This document shows, piece by piece, positions 1 to 9,381 of a DNA stretch of 64,000 nucleotides. Both the position numbers and the translations under genes were made by a program. Source of the DNA: Spirochaetota bacterium (lineage in GTDB: Bacteria; Spirochaetota; UBA4802; UBA5550); assembly GCA_017999915.1 (NCBI GenBank), contig JAGNKX010000022.1, positions 1-64,000 of the forward strand, written 5' to 3'. Under the pieces are notes generated by a model, which was not told the DNA's origin, ran no database searches, and was given only the letters and a program-made list of their open reading frames with translations. Positions within the stretch are counted from its first letter, which is position 1. Each line of letters begins with the position of its first letter.

Positions 1-362
1 TGGCACAAGGTGATTGCCTCAATAAAATATTTCTTTCCGTATTTGCCTTGAAGTAAATTTCTCTTTCCGTGACACATGGAATAAGCGTGATGGGTTGATC
101 CCTGTGCGATTTTTCGAGTTGGTCGTGACATTGGGTTCTTCCTAAATGGTGTTTTACAGGTATACGAATGAGGATGGAGGATTTGAAAAAAAAGTTGTGG
201 AATGGTGTGAAAATCGTAGGGGGGTCAGAGCCCATTTCCCATTTCTAAGGGCAGGGGGGGGTGGGGTCAGAGCCTTCCTTTCCAGAGTAAGTGTCTTCGG
301 ATGGTTTGATTGTATTAATGAAGCTCTGCCCCCCCCATTTTTTTAATCCTACGAGCATAAAA
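1..362. other. Intergenic left end, no supported gene
   Basis: No reading frame here has a convincing start, ribosome site or recognisable protein. A 66-codon frame at 146-346 is low-complexity and runs through two copies of the dispersed GGGGTCAGAGC word and a C-rich tract, so I do not call it. A degenerate complement of the word (GCTCTG followed by a C run) lies near 323-336. Confidence 0.6.
221..273 (+). repeat. Two GGGGTCAGAGC dispersed repeat units
   Basis: The word GGGGTCAGAGC occurs at 221-231 and 263-273, separated by a short purine/C-rich spacer. The same word or its complement recurs in many gaps of this window, often immediately after stop codons. The pattern resembles REP-type extragenic repeats; that link is an inference because no REP-associated transposase is present here. 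Confidence 0.7.
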
Positions 363-390
363 AAAGGCGGCATGTTTCCATGCCGCCTTT
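363..390 (-). terminator. Rho-independent terminator of fadN-fadA
   Basis: A perfect 12-bp inverted repeat (363-374 with 379-390) has a 4-nt loop. On the minus strand it is followed by a T run. It lies 27 bp beyond the fadA stop codon and ends the operon. Confidence 0.85.
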
Positions 391-416
391 CGGTTTCATT
401 CGGTTAGTAAGCGATA

Positions 417-1634
417 TTAGTCGCAGAGCTCGAACATAGCAGCCGCGCCCATGCCGCCGCCGATACACATTGACTCGATGCCGTACTTGACGCCCTTCCG
501 GACCATGTTGGCTACGAGGGTGGCGAAGATCTTGGAGCCGGTGCATCCCAGCGGGTGGCCCAGAGCGATGGCGCCTCCGCTGATGTTGATCCTGCAATCC
601 GGTGAATCGGTCAGCCAGTACTTCTTGTCGGCGATGCCGAGCTGCTGAGCGCAGTAGATTGCCTGTGACGCGAAAGCCTCGTTGAGTTCGAAGATGAGGC
701 TTTCTGTCTGGAGCTTCTTGATGTCCCATCCGACCTGTTTGCAGAGCTTAGGAATCGCGTATGCGGGACCAACGCCCATTTCGTCGGCTTTGCAGCCGGC
801 CACGGTGTATCCAACCAGCTTGACGAGGGGCTTCATGCCGTATTTCTTCACGGCGTCTCCGCTCATGATAATCGATGCCGCTGCGCCGTCGGTGGTCTGG
901 GAAGAGTTTCCGGCGGTGACGGAACCGGTGGAAGAGAAAGCCGGTTTCAGCTTCTTAAGGCCGTCTATCGTGGTCTCGGCGCGGACACCGTCGTCGAAAT
1001 CCTGCGTGAAAGTTTCCCTCACGATGGTTCCGTCCGGCTTCTCGACGAACTTGTCGGCCGTGGTGGGAACTATCTCTGTGAAGTACTTGTTCTTCTGGGC
1101 TGCTGCAGCCTTCATGTTTGAATGATAGGCGAACTCGTCCTGCATTTCCCGGGTAATGCCGTACCGCTTGGCGACGTTCTCCGCGGTGATACCCATGGAC
1201 ATGTAGACATCAGCGTTTTCCTTCGCCCACTCGGCCATCGGCCGGGGGAGGTTGCCGCCCATGGGAACGATCGACATCGATTCGCAGCCGCCGGCCATGT
1301 TTACTTCCGACCAGCCGGCCATTACCTTCAGGGATGATATGGCTATCGACTCGAGGCCGGAAGAGCAGAAACGGTTTACCGTCGCGCCGGAAACTGAATC
1401 GGGGAACTTCGCGATTTGCAGGGCGACGCGGCCCAGGTTAAGCCCCTGTTCCGCCTCGGGGAAGGCGCATCCGAGCATAAAATCGTCGATGGCGCTCCTG
1501 TCGAGTTTGATCCTGTCAACCGCAGCGTTCATCGCCTGGACGATAAGTTTCTCGGGTCTCGTTTGAGCAAGGGCACCCTTGCCGCGGCGGCATCCGGGTG
1601 TTCTTACTGCACTGACTATATAAGCATCTCTCAT
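417..1634 (-). CDS. fadA: Acetyl-CoA C-acyltransferase (thiolase), beta-oxidation
   Basis: Thiolase of 405 residues, a normal family length. It cleaves 3-ketoacyl-CoA with CoA to give acetyl-CoA and a shortened acyl-CoA in the cytoplasm. The acyl-accepting cysteine is Cys90 in NRFCSSGLES. The NEAFA motif is at 318-322, His360 lies in GHPLGCTG, and the second catalytic cysteine is Cys390 in CIGGGMGAA, so all active-site residues are present. The start is supported by an AGGAGG site a few bases upstream. It lies 28 bp downstream of the multifunctional dehydrogenase/hydratase gene and ends at a strong terminator, so the two form an operon that performs the last three steps of beta-oxidation. A biosynthetic acetoacetyl-CoA thiolase is possible from sequence alone, but the partner gene favours degradation. 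Confidence 0.95.
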   Translation of the reverse strand: MRDAYIVSAVRTPGCRRGKGALAQTRPEKLIVQAMNAAVDRIKLDRSAIDDFMLGCAFPEAEQGLNLGRVALQIAKFPDSVSGATVNRFCSSGLESIAISSLKVMAGWSEVNMAGGCESMSIVPMGGNLPRPMAEWAKENADVYMSMGITAENVAKRYGITREMQDEFAYHSNMKAAAAQKNKYFTEIVPTTADKFVEKPDGTIVRETFTQDFDDGVRAETTIDGLKKLKPAFSSTGSVTAGNSSQTTDGAAASIIMSGDAVKKYGMKPLVKLVGYTVAGCKADEMGVGPAYAIPKLCKQVGWDIKKLQTESLIFELNEAFASQAIYCAQQLGIADKKYWLTDSPDCRINISGGAIALGHPLGCTGSKIFATLVANMVRKGVKYGIESMCIGGGMGAAAMFELCD

Positions 1635-1662
1635 ATGTTTCCTCCTGTATTCGGTTTAATTG

Positions 1663-4071
1663 TTATATCATCAACGGCTTGCCGGTAGTCAGAATATGCT
1701 CAGCCATCTTCTGGGTTTCTTCGGTCTTCCACAGGTCGACGAAAGCTTCCCGCTCAAGCTTGGTGAGATAATCTTCTGATACGAGGTTGCCCTGATGGGC
1801 TTCGCCGCCGGACATACAGTAGGCGATCTTCTTGGCGATGAATTCCATGTGCTTCGGAATGTACCCGCCGTTCCTCATGTTGAGCATTTCCGCCCAGATC
1901 ATACCCTGGGCTTCAAGGCCCATGACCGGGTATTTTTTCTTCGCGGGAGGCGCATAACCGTCGTCCAGGAGCTTCAGGCACTCTTTCTTCGCTTCGCCTA
2001 AGAGGTTGTCCTTGTTGAAGACGATGCGGTCGGTGGCGCGAAGGAAGCCGTTCTTGCGGGCTTCGGCCGCTGACATGCCGACTTTCGCCTGGGCTACCAG
2101 CATGAAGGCCGGGATGAAGTACGCCGCGTAGTCGGCGAGCTTCACGTTGCCCGGGATGGTGTCCATGACGCGCTGCCACAGGTGGATCATGCCGCATCCG
2201 CCCGGTACGAGGCCGGCGCCGATCTCAACGAGACCCATATAGAGTTCAGCGTGCGCGACGATCTTGTCGGCCGCGAGGCAGACTTCGCATCCGCCGCCAA
2301 GGGTCATGCCGTAGGGAGCTGCAACGACCGGAATGGGGGCGTATTTCATGCCCATGATCCCTTCATGAACAGTCTTGATGAACCCATCGATTTCGCTGAA
2401 TTTCTTGGCTTTGGCGAGGCTGAGCATGAAGCCCAGGTCTCCTCCGGCGGAGAAGGCTCCCGGGAATCCCGGCGCCTGGTTTCCGAGTACGAGACCGCGG
2501 CCGTTTTCGACCGTGTATTCAGCGGCGACTTGCATGAAGTCGACCATGTTCTTGTTCACGGCGTTCATCTTGGAATGGAACTCGATGTTGAAGATGCCGT
2601 CGCCCAGGTCGATGAGGGAAGCGGAATCGTTCCCCTTGATGAACTTCTTGTTTGCGCGGAGGTTCACGAGGCTGATCGCCAGATCGCTGGTCGGGACTTC
2701 TTTGTACTTCATGGTCTTGAGGTCAAAGAACATCTTCTTGCCCTTCTCGATCTTGTAGAAGGTCTGCACCTTTTTGGTGAGCATTTGCTGGACTTTCTTC
2801 GGAATCTTCATCCCTTCTTTCTTCATCTTGTCAACGGATTTCTTGACGCCAATGGCATCCCACAATTCAAAGGGACCCAGTTCCCAGTTATATCCCCATT
2901 TCATCGCGTTGTCGATGTCGACGATGGTGTCGGATATCTCGGGAATTCTGTTGGCGGAATAGATGATCGTACCGGCTATGGATTTCCATGCGTACTGCGC
3001 GCCCTTGTCGGTGCCGTACACAACGGCAGCGACTTTTTCGGCCGCGGTCGATTTCTTCTTCGCTGCCTGGAGGCAGGGGAAGTCGACCTTGTCAAAGGTA
3101 ACATATTCCATCGTATTGTAGTCGAGGACCTTGTTGACCTTCTTCCAGTCGGGGGTTATTTCTTTCTTGTAGAAACCGCCTTTGGTCTTGTTGCCGAGCC
3201 ATTTGTTGGCGACCATCTTGGCGACGAAATCCGGCAGCTTGAGGCCTTCGCGGGACTCGTCTTTCGGGCAGAGCTCGTAGCAGTTGCCGGCAACGTGTGA
3301 GAACGTGTCGAGACCGACCATGTCAGCGGTCTTGAAGGAAGCTGTTTTCGGCCTTCCGATGGCGGGGCCTGACAGAGCGTCGACTTCGGGAACGGTCATC
3401 TTCATTTCCATCATTATTTGCATGGCGGAAACCATGGAATAAACGCCGATCCGGTTTCCGATGAAGTTCGGGGTATCCTTCGCCCAGACAATGCCTTTGC
3501 CCAGCCGTTTTTCAGCGAATTCAGCCATGAACTTGAGCAAGTCTTTTTTAGTTTCTTTGCCGGGAATAATTTCGAACAGATGCATGTAGCGCACCGGGTT
3601 GAAGAAGTGTGTTCCGAAGAAATTCTCTTTGAAAGCTTTGCTCCGGCCCTGGGATATTTTGTTCAGGGGAAGACCGGAAGTGTTCGTCGTGATGATGGTG
3701 CCTTTCTTCATGATCTTTTCAATCTTGGCGAAGAGTTCCTGCTTGATCTTCAGGTTCTCAACGACAACTTCAACGATCCAGTCGCAGTCGGCGAGTTTTT
3801 TGAAATCATCTTCCAGGTTTCCAAGGGAAACAAGTTTGGAGTCTTTTTCCTTGTCCATGAAAAGACCCGGTTTTGCTTTCATTACTGCCTCAAATCCGGC
3901 ATTGACAATCCTGTTCCTCGCTTTCGGATCTTTCTTCTCTTCGTCTTTTAGATCGAATGGAACGATATCCAGTAGCAGAGTAGGAATGCCCGCGCTGGCA
4001 CAGAGAGCGGCTATACCTCCACCCATTATGCCAGAGCCTATAACGGCTACTTTTTGGATCCTTCTAACCAT
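1663..4071 (-). CDS. fadN: 3-hydroxyacyl-CoA dehydrogenase / enoyl-CoA hydratase fusion
   Basis: Bifunctional beta-oxidation enzyme of 802 residues with the dehydrogenase half first and the crotonase half last. This is the FadN (Bacillus) order, opposite to E. coli FadB. The NAD-binding loop GSGIMGGG is at residues 12-19. The dehydrogenase catalytic histidine is His155 in GTHFFNPVRYMHLFE. The hydratase part, roughly 490-680, contains the oxyanion-hole region MTLGGGCE and the glycine-rich GLVPGGCG. The start is preceded by AGGAGG. First gene of the operon with the thiolase, which would complete the cycle on the product. Substrate chain length cannot be read from the sequence. No acyl-CoA dehydrogenase gene lies in the window. 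Confidence 0.93.
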   Translation of the reverse strand: MVRRIQKVAVIGSGIMGGGIAALCASAGIPTLLLDIVPFDLKDEEKKDPKARNRIVNAGFEAVMKAKPGLFMDKEKDSKLVSLGNLEDDFKKLADCDWIVEVVVENLKIKQELFAKIEKIMKKGTIITTNTSGLPLNKISQGRSKAFKENFFGTHFFNPVRYMHLFEIIPGKETKKDLLKFMAEFAEKRLGKGIVWAKDTPNFIGNRIGVYSMVSAMQIMMEMKMTVPEVDALSGPAIGRPKTASFKTADMVGLDTFSHVAGNCYELCPKDESREGLKLPDFVAKMVANKWLGNKTKGGFYKKEITPDWKKVNKVLDYNTMEYVTFDKVDFPCLQAAKKKSTAAEKVAAVVYGTDKGAQYAWKSIAGTIIYSANRIPEISDTIVDIDNAMKWGYNWELGPFELWDAIGVKKSVDKMKKEGMKIPKKVQQMLTKKVQTFYKIEKGKKMFFDLKTMKYKEVPTSDLAISLVNLRANKKFIKGNDSASLIDLGDGIFNIEFHSKMNAVNKNMVDFMQVAAEYTVENGRGLVLGNQAPGFPGAFSAGGDLGFMLSLAKAKKFSEIDGFIKTVHEGIMGMKYAPIPVVAAPYGMTLGGGCEVCLAADKIVAHAELYMGLVEIGAGLVPGGCGMIHLWQRVMDTIPGNVKLADYAAYFIPAFMLVAQAKVGMSAAEARKNGFLRATDRIVFNKDNLLGEAKKECLKLLDDGYAPPAKKKYPVMGLEAQGMIWAEMLNMRNGGYIPKHMEFIAKKIAYCMSGGEAHQGNLVSEDYLTKLEREAFVDLWKTEETQKMAEHILTTGKPLMI

Positions 4072-4191
4072 AGAGACCTCCTGTTTAAGTCTGATATTTT
4101 TGAATATATTTTTTTGGGAGAAAAGCTATCGTGAGACTATTGCTTATATAACAATGATTAAGTTTTTCTCCATTTCCAGTCCACGATAAAC

Positions 4192-4220
4192 TAAATAAAA
4201 TCATGATTCTTATAGGTCAA
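4192..4220 (-). promoter_or_regulatory. Candidate sigma70-type promoter for fadN-fadA
   Basis: On the minus strand TTGACC (complement of 4215-4220) is followed after 17 bp by TATTTA (complement of 4192-4197). It lies about 120 bp upstream of the fadN start in an AT-rich stretch. Prediction by eye only. Confidence 0.4.
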
Positions 4221-4573
4221 TCATTAATTTCTTGTACAAAATGTCAATTGATATAAGCACCGGCGCGTTGGATGCTCATAAAAAAGTTGTATTTTCATAT
4301 TGTAAAAAAATTTCTTGGAGGATATTGTTGATGCGCTTGATTTCGCCGGTATTGGCGTGCGACGGTGAGCGTTGATCCGAAAGAGCGACCTGCGGGCCAG
4401 TGATAGGCCTGCGGGCCAGTGATGAGCGGCTCTGACCCTTGTCCCGGGCTGTCTATCAGGTTCAGCCTCGGATAGGCGTTATTTCGGGCCTTCAATGGCC
4501 GAATTTTTGAATTAACCTCACTATTTTAAGTTGACAACATGACAGTTAATTCAAAAATGGATAAGAAAAAATC
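4221..4573. other. Intergenic region with short repeats before tRNA-Cys
   Basis: No gene is supported. A 16-bp sequence starting CCTGCGGGCC is directly repeated at 4389-4404 and 4408-4423. It is followed at 4429-4438 by GCTCTGACCC, a copy of the dispersed word. A TTGACA at 4531-4536 could be the -35 box of the tRNA pair, but the -10 box is weak. Confidence 0.5.
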
Positions 4574-4645
4574 GGCGCCGTACCCAAGTGGCAAGGGAGA
4601 GGTCTGCAAAACCTTTATGCAGCGGTTCGAATCCGCTCGGCGCCT
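4574..4645 (+). tRNA. tRNA-Cys (GCA)
   Basis: Complete cloverleaf: the acceptor stem GGCGCCG pairs with CGGCGCC (4638-4644), the T arm is AGCGG-TTCGAAT-CCGCT, and the anticodon loop CTGCAAA gives anticodon GCA. The 3' CCA is not encoded. It sits 8 bp before a tRNA-Leu and is probably cotranscribed with it. Confidence 0.95.
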
Positions 4646-4653
4646 CATATCCC

Positions 4654-4738
4654 GCCCAGGTGGTGGAATTGGTAGACACAAGGGACTTAAAATCCCTTGA
4701 CCATTTTGGTCGTGAGGGTTCAAGTCCCTCCCTGGGCA
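4654..4738 (+). tRNA. tRNA-Leu (TAA)
   Basis: Class II tRNA of 85 nt. The acceptor stem GCCCAGG pairs with CCTGGGC, the anticodon loop CTTAAAA gives TAA, and a long variable arm precedes the T arm GAGGG-TTCAAGT-CCCTC. CCA is not encoded. Confidence 0.95.
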
Positions 4739-4758
4739 ATGGCGCCATTGCCTTCAGA

Positions 4759-5532
4759 TCAGATCGGAAACCTCATTTTCAAGTAATAATCAATGTTTTT
4801 CATCAGGGTAGTGAGACGGGGCCGCAGAATATCAATCCCTTCCTGTATATCCGAAAAATAGTGAAAGAGTCCTGTATCCTCCGGTGATATCAACCCGTCT
4901 TTTACAAGGCGGTCAAAATTGATGATATCGCTCCAGAATTCCCTGTCATAGAGGAGTATGGGAATGTTCATCTTCTCCAGTTTGCGTGTCTGCACCATGG
5001 TCAGGGTCTCGAAGAGCTCGTCCATGGTTCCGTATCCGCCCGGAAATATGACAATTGCCTTGGCATGATAAAGAAACCAGAGTTTTCTCATGAAAAAATA
5101 GTGGAATTTAAATATTAGTTCTGGAGTGATATATTTGTTGGGAGCCTGCTCATAGGGCAGGTCGATGTTCAGTCCGATGCTTTCCATTCCGGCCCGCGTG
5201 GCTCCCAGGTTGGCGGCCTCCATAATGCCGGGCCCGCCGCCGGTGCAGATATAAAAGAGATGACCCGTTTCTTTTTCGATCTCCTTGCTCAGGTTGGCCA
5301 GGGCAAAGGCGAAATCCGCGGCCATGTTGTAATACCGCGCCTCCTTCTCGTCACCTCCGCCGTCGGGCCGGGTGCGGGCCGAACCGAAAAAAACCACCGT
5401 ATGCCCTATGTCTCTTTCCCTTAAGCGCTTTTCCGGGTCGATATACTCGCTCAGGATGCGAATGACCCGTGCCTCCCGTGAATGCATGAAATCGGGGTCG
5501 TCGAAGGCTGTAACCGGTTTTTTATCTTTCAT
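4759..5532 (-). CDS. LOG family protein (nucleotide phosphoribohydrolase-like)
   Basis: Protein of 257 residues with the Rossmann-like LOG fold, often mislabelled as lysine decarboxylase. GGGPGIMEAAN is at 98-108 and PGGYGTMDELFE at 164-175, the signature of this family, with the glutamate expected for nucleotide hydrolysis. Characterised members release the base from nucleoside 5'-monophosphates (cytokinin activation or AMP/pyrimidine nucleotide hydrolysis), but the substrate here is unknown. Its start overlaps the stop of the upstream RsbW-like gene by 4 bp (ATGA), so translation is probably coupled. A 20-30 residue N-terminal extension precedes the fold. Confidence 0.85.
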   Translation of the reverse strand: MKDKKPVTAFDDPDFMHSREARVIRILSEYIDPEKRLRERDIGHTVVFFGSARTRPDGGGDEKEARYYNMAADFAFALANLSKEIEKETGHLFYICTGGGPGIMEAANLGATRAGMESIGLNIDLPYEQAPNKYITPELIFKFHYFFMRKLWFLYHAKAIVIFPGGYGTMDELFETLTMVQTRKLEKMNIPILLYDREFWSDIINFDRLVKDGLISPEDTGLFHYFSDIQEGIDILRPRLTTLMKNIDYYLKMRFPI

Positions 5533-6119
5533 TTATATCTGCGTTTACGTTTCATGTTGAAGATGGTGCCGTCGGTATGCTCTGAAACGGATTGGGACAG
5601 TATTGTTTCCTTGTCGATAAGGTCGATAGTGATGGCGTCCATGAAGTTGAGTATGACTTTCAGGCCCGCCCCAACGCCGCGGAGAGGGATTTCCTCGCCG
5701 TTCAACCGCACCTTGATCTTGCTTTTTTCCGATTCGGTGGCGTAGCTGATTATCTGGTTCATGTACGACGTTGAACCGGACTGGGGCGTCGAGTGAAGGA
5801 TATTGAAGATGTCAAGGCCCTTGCCATGGTCGATGATGGTGGCGTCGAAGATGTCCCGCGATATGGTGTACCGGACGGTGATATCACGGCGGTCGTCATC
5901 GGCCTCGACCTTGCGCCGGAAGTCCTGGTTGGTTTTCATGGTTTCCTGGATGGCGTTGGTGATCGCTTCATCCATGGAGAGCACAATCTCGTCGATTTCA
6001 TCCTGGTTGTACCGGGTCTTGCGCAGGTCGCCGATAAGCCGCTCAATGACCTCGGGGACCACTGAGGTGTTGGCGGAATAACTGTTGAGGAAATCTATGT
6101 CGGGATTGTAATTGCTCAT
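5529..6119 (-). CDS. RsbW-like ATP-binding regulator (HATPase_c_2)
   Basis: Protein of 196 residues that looks like a stand-alone GHKL ATPase domain of the anti-sigma-factor serine-kinase type. The N box has Glu51 and Asn55 in MDEAITNAI, the G1 box is DHGKGLDIF at 97-105, and the G2 box is RGVGAGLKVI at 147-156. Family members phosphorylate anti-anti-sigma proteins or bind sigma factors; no such partner is adjacent. A SpoIIE-type phosphatase encoded at 54324-56531 could belong to the same partner-switching pathway, but that is inference. It forms a coupled pair with the LOG protein gene. Confidence 0.85.
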   Translation of the reverse strand: MSNYNPDIDFLNSYSANTSVVPEVIERLIGDLRKTRYNQDEIDEIVLSMDEAITNAIQETMKTNQDFRRKVEADDDRRDITVRYTISRDIFDATIIDHGKGLDIFNILHSTPQSGSTSYMNQIISYATESEKSKIKVRLNGEEIPLRGVGAGLKVILNFMDAITIDLIDKETILSQSVSEHTDGTIFNMKRKRRYK

Positions 6120-6444
6120 GCCATGAAAATTACATAATAATACGGGACATAAACATATGTTGAAATTTTATAAAAAAAAATCAATTATTAATTTATCGCT
6201 CCATAGGATAATACGTAATTTTCTGGAATAAAGCAAATCATTTTTCACACAAGGCAGGGTTATGTCCACAAGGCGGGGTTATGTGATACTGCCTTCCGAC
6301 ATAATATGCATTAAAAACCGTCAGCGTAACAAATATGTCTTGTTAGAGTGCATTGTTTTTTAGTTGCCATGGGACCCTGCTGCGATCATATGTCATCGTT
6401 GACCGTCATTTTTTCATATCTGTACAAAAGGACCGGTGTATCCG
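6120..6444. other. Intergenic between divergent genes, with a 19-bp tandem repeat
   Basis: AT-rich spacer that must hold the promoters of both flanking transcripts. Two adjacent near-identical 19-bp units starting CACAAGGC lie at 6248-6266 and 6267-6285, differing at two positions. They could be a duplicated binding site. No gene is seen. Confidence 0.5.
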
Positions 6445-8082
6445 ATGAAAAATATTTTATTCGTGCCTGTCATAATTGCCGTTATAACCGCCGGTTGTGT
6501 CCAGAAACGATATACCGATGAAGCAACGGCCCTGACCGGCGCCATGAAGCTTGATTGGAAGATCGGCCAGATGATCATGGCCGCCATCCCCGGCAACGCC
6601 ATGAACCGCGAAGTGGACATGATATTGAAAGAATACCGTCCGGGCGGTGTGATTTTATTCGGATACAATCTTTCCACTTCTGAAAAAAACAGGAAATTTA
6701 TCGATGATATGCAGGACGCGTCCTTCCGGTACGCCGGAATCCCCCTTTTCGTGTCCATCGACCAGGAGGGGGGACGGGTGGTGCGTCTCGTCGACGGCGT
6801 TACGCTCTTCCCCGGCAACATGGCCGCCGGTGTAAGCGGCGACCGGGACCTGGCGTACCGGTGGGGCAGGGCCCTGGGCCTGCAGCTGCGACAGGCCGGC
6901 GTCAACATGAACCTGGCCCCGGCCATTGACGTCAACAACAACCCCCGCAATCCGGTCATCAATACGCGCTCTTTCGGGAGCGATCCGAAGCTGGTGTCAG
7001 AGCTGGGAGCGGCCTATCTCCTCGGCCTTCAGGAGTCCCGCTGCATCGCCGTGGGAAAGCACTTTCCCGGCCACGGCGACACCAACAAGGATTCCCATCT
7101 CACCCTGCCGGTGATTCCCTACGATATGAAGCGGCTGGAAAAGGTGGAGCTTGTACCCTTCAGGAAGGCCATCGCCGCCGGCGTTGACGGTATCATGACG
7201 GCCCACATCGCCTATCCGGCTATCCTGGGAGGCTCTGACCCCGCCACGGTCTCGAAAAAATTCCTGACCGACATCCTCCGCGACGATCTCCGCTTCAAGG
7301 GCCTGGTCATTACCGATGACATGGAGATGCACGCCATCGCGCGCAGGCAGGACATTGGAGAGGCGGCGGTGCGCTCCATCCTGGCCGGTACGGATATCAT
7401 CCTCTTCAGCTCCTGGGAGCGGAGCATCCCCGCGATCGTGAACGCCATCAGGAAGGCGGTGCGGGACAAGAGGATAACCGAAGCCAGGATCGACCGGTCG
7501 GTGAACCGGATCCTGGAGACGAAGATCCGATACGGGATCATGTCAGTGGATAACAACCGGGCGCGGCCGGGCCGTTTCGCCCTCGACGACGGCGACCGAC
7601 GGGCCCTAGCCGATGCGGGCCGGGTGAACAGGGAGCTGTCGCGCCGGGGGATTTTCTTTTTCGGGGACAGAGCCCTGCTGAAGCCGGCCCCGGGCACGAC
7701 CCGCGTGTTCATGACTGGCAGCCGCGTCCTCCGCGAGGAGCTGTCGCGTAACAGGGACAATGTCATCATCGGCGGTCTCGGTGAGCTGGTCCGGTACAGG
7801 CCGGCGGCCGGGAAAAAGACGGTGTTCTATCTCCACCTTTCCGGCTCTGACCCCGGCCCGGCGCGGGACGCCGCCGCGCTGTGCGATAATCTGGGGATGG
7901 CCTTCGTGGCGGTATCGAGCGGCAATCCCTTCCCCCTGACGGTGAGCGGCGCTGCCCGGTCCGGGCTCCTGTCGTTTTCCGACACGCCCGAATCGGTGCG
8001 CCAGCTGGGAAAATGCCTCAACGGTGAATTCGCTCCGGCCACGGGCGGGACCCTTCTTCTTGGAATTGACAGGGGTAAATGA
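6445..8082 (+). CDS. nagZ: Beta-N-acetylhexosaminidase, GH3, lipoprotein
   Basis: Glycoside hydrolase family 3 protein of 545 residues, predicted to remove N-acetylglucosamine from muropeptides. The N-terminus MKNILFVPVI...ITAGC is a lipoprotein signal with Cys18, so it should act at the membrane surface rather than in the cytoplasm like E. coli NagZ. The family signature KHFPGHGDTNKDSH spans 205-218 and carries the His-Asp general acid/base dyad. Asp291 in TDDMEM is the expected nucleophile. About 190 residues after the barrel form a C-terminal domain. I chose the ATG at 6445 over a GTG at 6436 because AAAGGA lies at a proper distance. Its stop overlaps the next gene by 4 bp. It carries two in-frame copies of GCTCTGACCCC (7232, 7844). 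Confidence 0.92.
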   Translation: MKNILFVPVIIAVITAGCVQKRYTDEATALTGAMKLDWKIGQMIMAAIPGNAMNREVDMILKEYRPGGVILFGYNLSTSEKNRKFIDDMQDASFRYAGIPLFVSIDQEGGRVVRLVDGVTLFPGNMAAGVSGDRDLAYRWGRALGLQLRQAGVNMNLAPAIDVNNNPRNPVINTRSFGSDPKLVSELGAAYLLGLQESRCIAVGKHFPGHGDTNKDSHLTLPVIPYDMKRLEKVELVPFRKAIAAGVDGIMTAHIAYPAILGGSDPATVSKKFLTDILRDDLRFKGLVITDDMEMHAIARRQDIGEAAVRSILAGTDIILFSSWERSIPAIVNAIRKAVRDKRITEARIDRSVNRILETKIRYGIMSVDNNRARPGRFALDDGDRRALADAGRVNRELSRRGIFFFGDRALLKPAPGTTRVFMTGSRVLREELSRNRDNVIIGGLGELVRYRPAAGKKTVFYLHLSGSDPGPARDAAALCDNLGMAFVAVSSGNPFPLTVSGAARSGLLSFSDTPESVRQLGKCLNGEFAPATGGTLLLGIDRGK

Positions 8083-9224
8083 CCGGCGGCATCTATATCC
8101 ACGTACCCTTCTGCAGAAGGAAATGCGACTACTGCGCCTTTTATTCCGTGCCGGCCCCATGCGCGCTGCCGGGCTTCCTCGTTCCCGAACGTTATATCCG
8201 CGTCCTGACCGATGAAATACGGGAGCGCCTTCTCGCCGCGGGCTTCGCCAGTGCGGACACGGTCTATTTCGGCGGCGGCACGCCATCCCTGATGTCGGCC
8301 GATCAGGTAAGCGCTGTACTCGGCGTTGTGCGGCAATGCGCGGAGCTGGATGACGGCGCGGAGATAACCCTGGAGATGAACCCGGGCGATGTGTCCGCTG
8401 CGGCGCTGGAGGGCTACAGGGACGCCGGCGTGAACAGGATCGTCCTGGGCGTGCAGACCCTGAATGGGCGCCTCCACGGTGTTATTGGAAGATCGGCGGC
8501 CTTCTGCACAACCGGTGACCTGGATGTTTTCTTCGGAGTGCCCGGCATAGTCCATTGCGCCGATATCATAACCGGCATCCCGACGCAGAGCGCCGATGAG
8601 CTGGCCCGCGACATCGACCTGGTCGCCCAATACCGGCCGTCCCACATCTCCGCCTACAGCCTTTCCGTGGAAAAGAACACGCCCCTCGCCGGAAGGATGT
8701 CCCTGGACGCGGCCGCCGAATCGGAGCAGGCCGCGCTCTTCGAAGCGGCCATGGAGCGGCTGAAAGGGCACGGGTATGAGCACTATGAGATATCCAACTA
8801 CGCCCTGCCGGGGTTCCGGTCGCGGCACAACCTGAAGTACTGGCGCTTCGATCCCTACATCGGCTTCGGTCCCGGGGCCCATTCCTTCGTCCGGGGCGAG
8901 CGGTACATCAACGCCATGACCGTTGAGGATTATATGGCCTCCGGGCGCGTCGTCCTAGACCATGATGAGCGGCGCCCCGGCTCAGCGGCAGCTGAATACA
9001 TCATGACGGGGCTCCGCCTCCTTGACGGCATCTCCCTCGATGAGTTGGAGGAGCGCCTCGGCCTTCGCCTTCCTGGACCGGTCATGGTGAGGATGCGAAA
9101 AGCGGAAGCCGACGGACTGGCGGTGTTGTCGGATACAGGGGAAGGGCGACTGATACGGCTCACGACACGGGGCATCATGATCGCCGACCGGGTCATCTAC
9201 GGCATCGTGGAGCCGCTGTTGTAA
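8079..9224 (+). CDS. hemW: HemW-like radical SAM protein
   Basis: Protein of 381 residues in the coproporphyrinogen III oxidase-like/HemW family. The radical SAM cluster motif is Cys12-x3-Cys16-x2-Cys19 in PFCRRKCDYC, and YFGGGTPSLM follows near residue 67. HemW proteins act as haem chaperones; true HemN enzymes have a different N-terminal cysteine pattern and are longer. The start codon overlaps the stop of the hexosaminidase gene (ATGA), although no functional link is known. It converges with the following minus-strand gene across an inverted repeat. Confidence 0.9.
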   Translation: MTGGIYIHVPFCRRKCDYCAFYSVPAPCALPGFLVPERYIRVLTDEIRERLLAAGFASADTVYFGGGTPSLMSADQVSAVLGVVRQCAELDDGAEITLEMNPGDVSAAALEGYRDAGVNRIVLGVQTLNGRLHGVIGRSAAFCTTGDLDVFFGVPGIVHCADIITGIPTQSADELARDIDLVAQYRPSHISAYSLSVEKNTPLAGRMSLDAAAESEQAALFEAAMERLKGHGYEHYEISNYALPGFRSRHNLKYWRFDPYIGFGPGAHSFVRGERYINAMTVEDYMASGRVVLDHDERRPGSAAAEYIMTGLRLLDGISLDELEERLGLRLPGPVMVRMRKAEADGLAVLSDTGEGRLIRLTTRGIMIADRVIYGIVEPLL

Positions 9225-9256
9225 TTACATAATTCCATTATAGCCGAAAGATCGAT

Positions 9257-9354
9257 CTCGCAGAGTCGCCGAGACGCTGAGGTGCGCAGAGGAAAGGGTT
9301 CGCGTACTCTGATAATTAGTTAACAAAACCTCAGAGTCTCCGTGCCTCCGCGAG
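9257..9354. repeat. Imperfect inverted repeat between convergent genes
   Basis: A 26-nt arm at 9257-9282 matches the complement of 9329-9354 at 21 of 26 positions, with a 46-nt AT-rich centre. The arms resemble GCAGAG/CGGAGAC-type repeats common in environmental genomes. It may also terminate both convergent transcripts. Confidence 0.6.
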
Positions 9355-9381
9355 AGCATAGTTGCATAGCTTCCTGAGGGA

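Noticed and set aside
146-346. 66-codon open frame at the left end
   Set aside because: Low-complexity product, no ribosome site, runs through dispersed repeats.
2182-3300. 372-codon plus-strand frame opposite fadN
   Set aside because: Antisense shadow of a well-supported gene; product has no recognisable domain.
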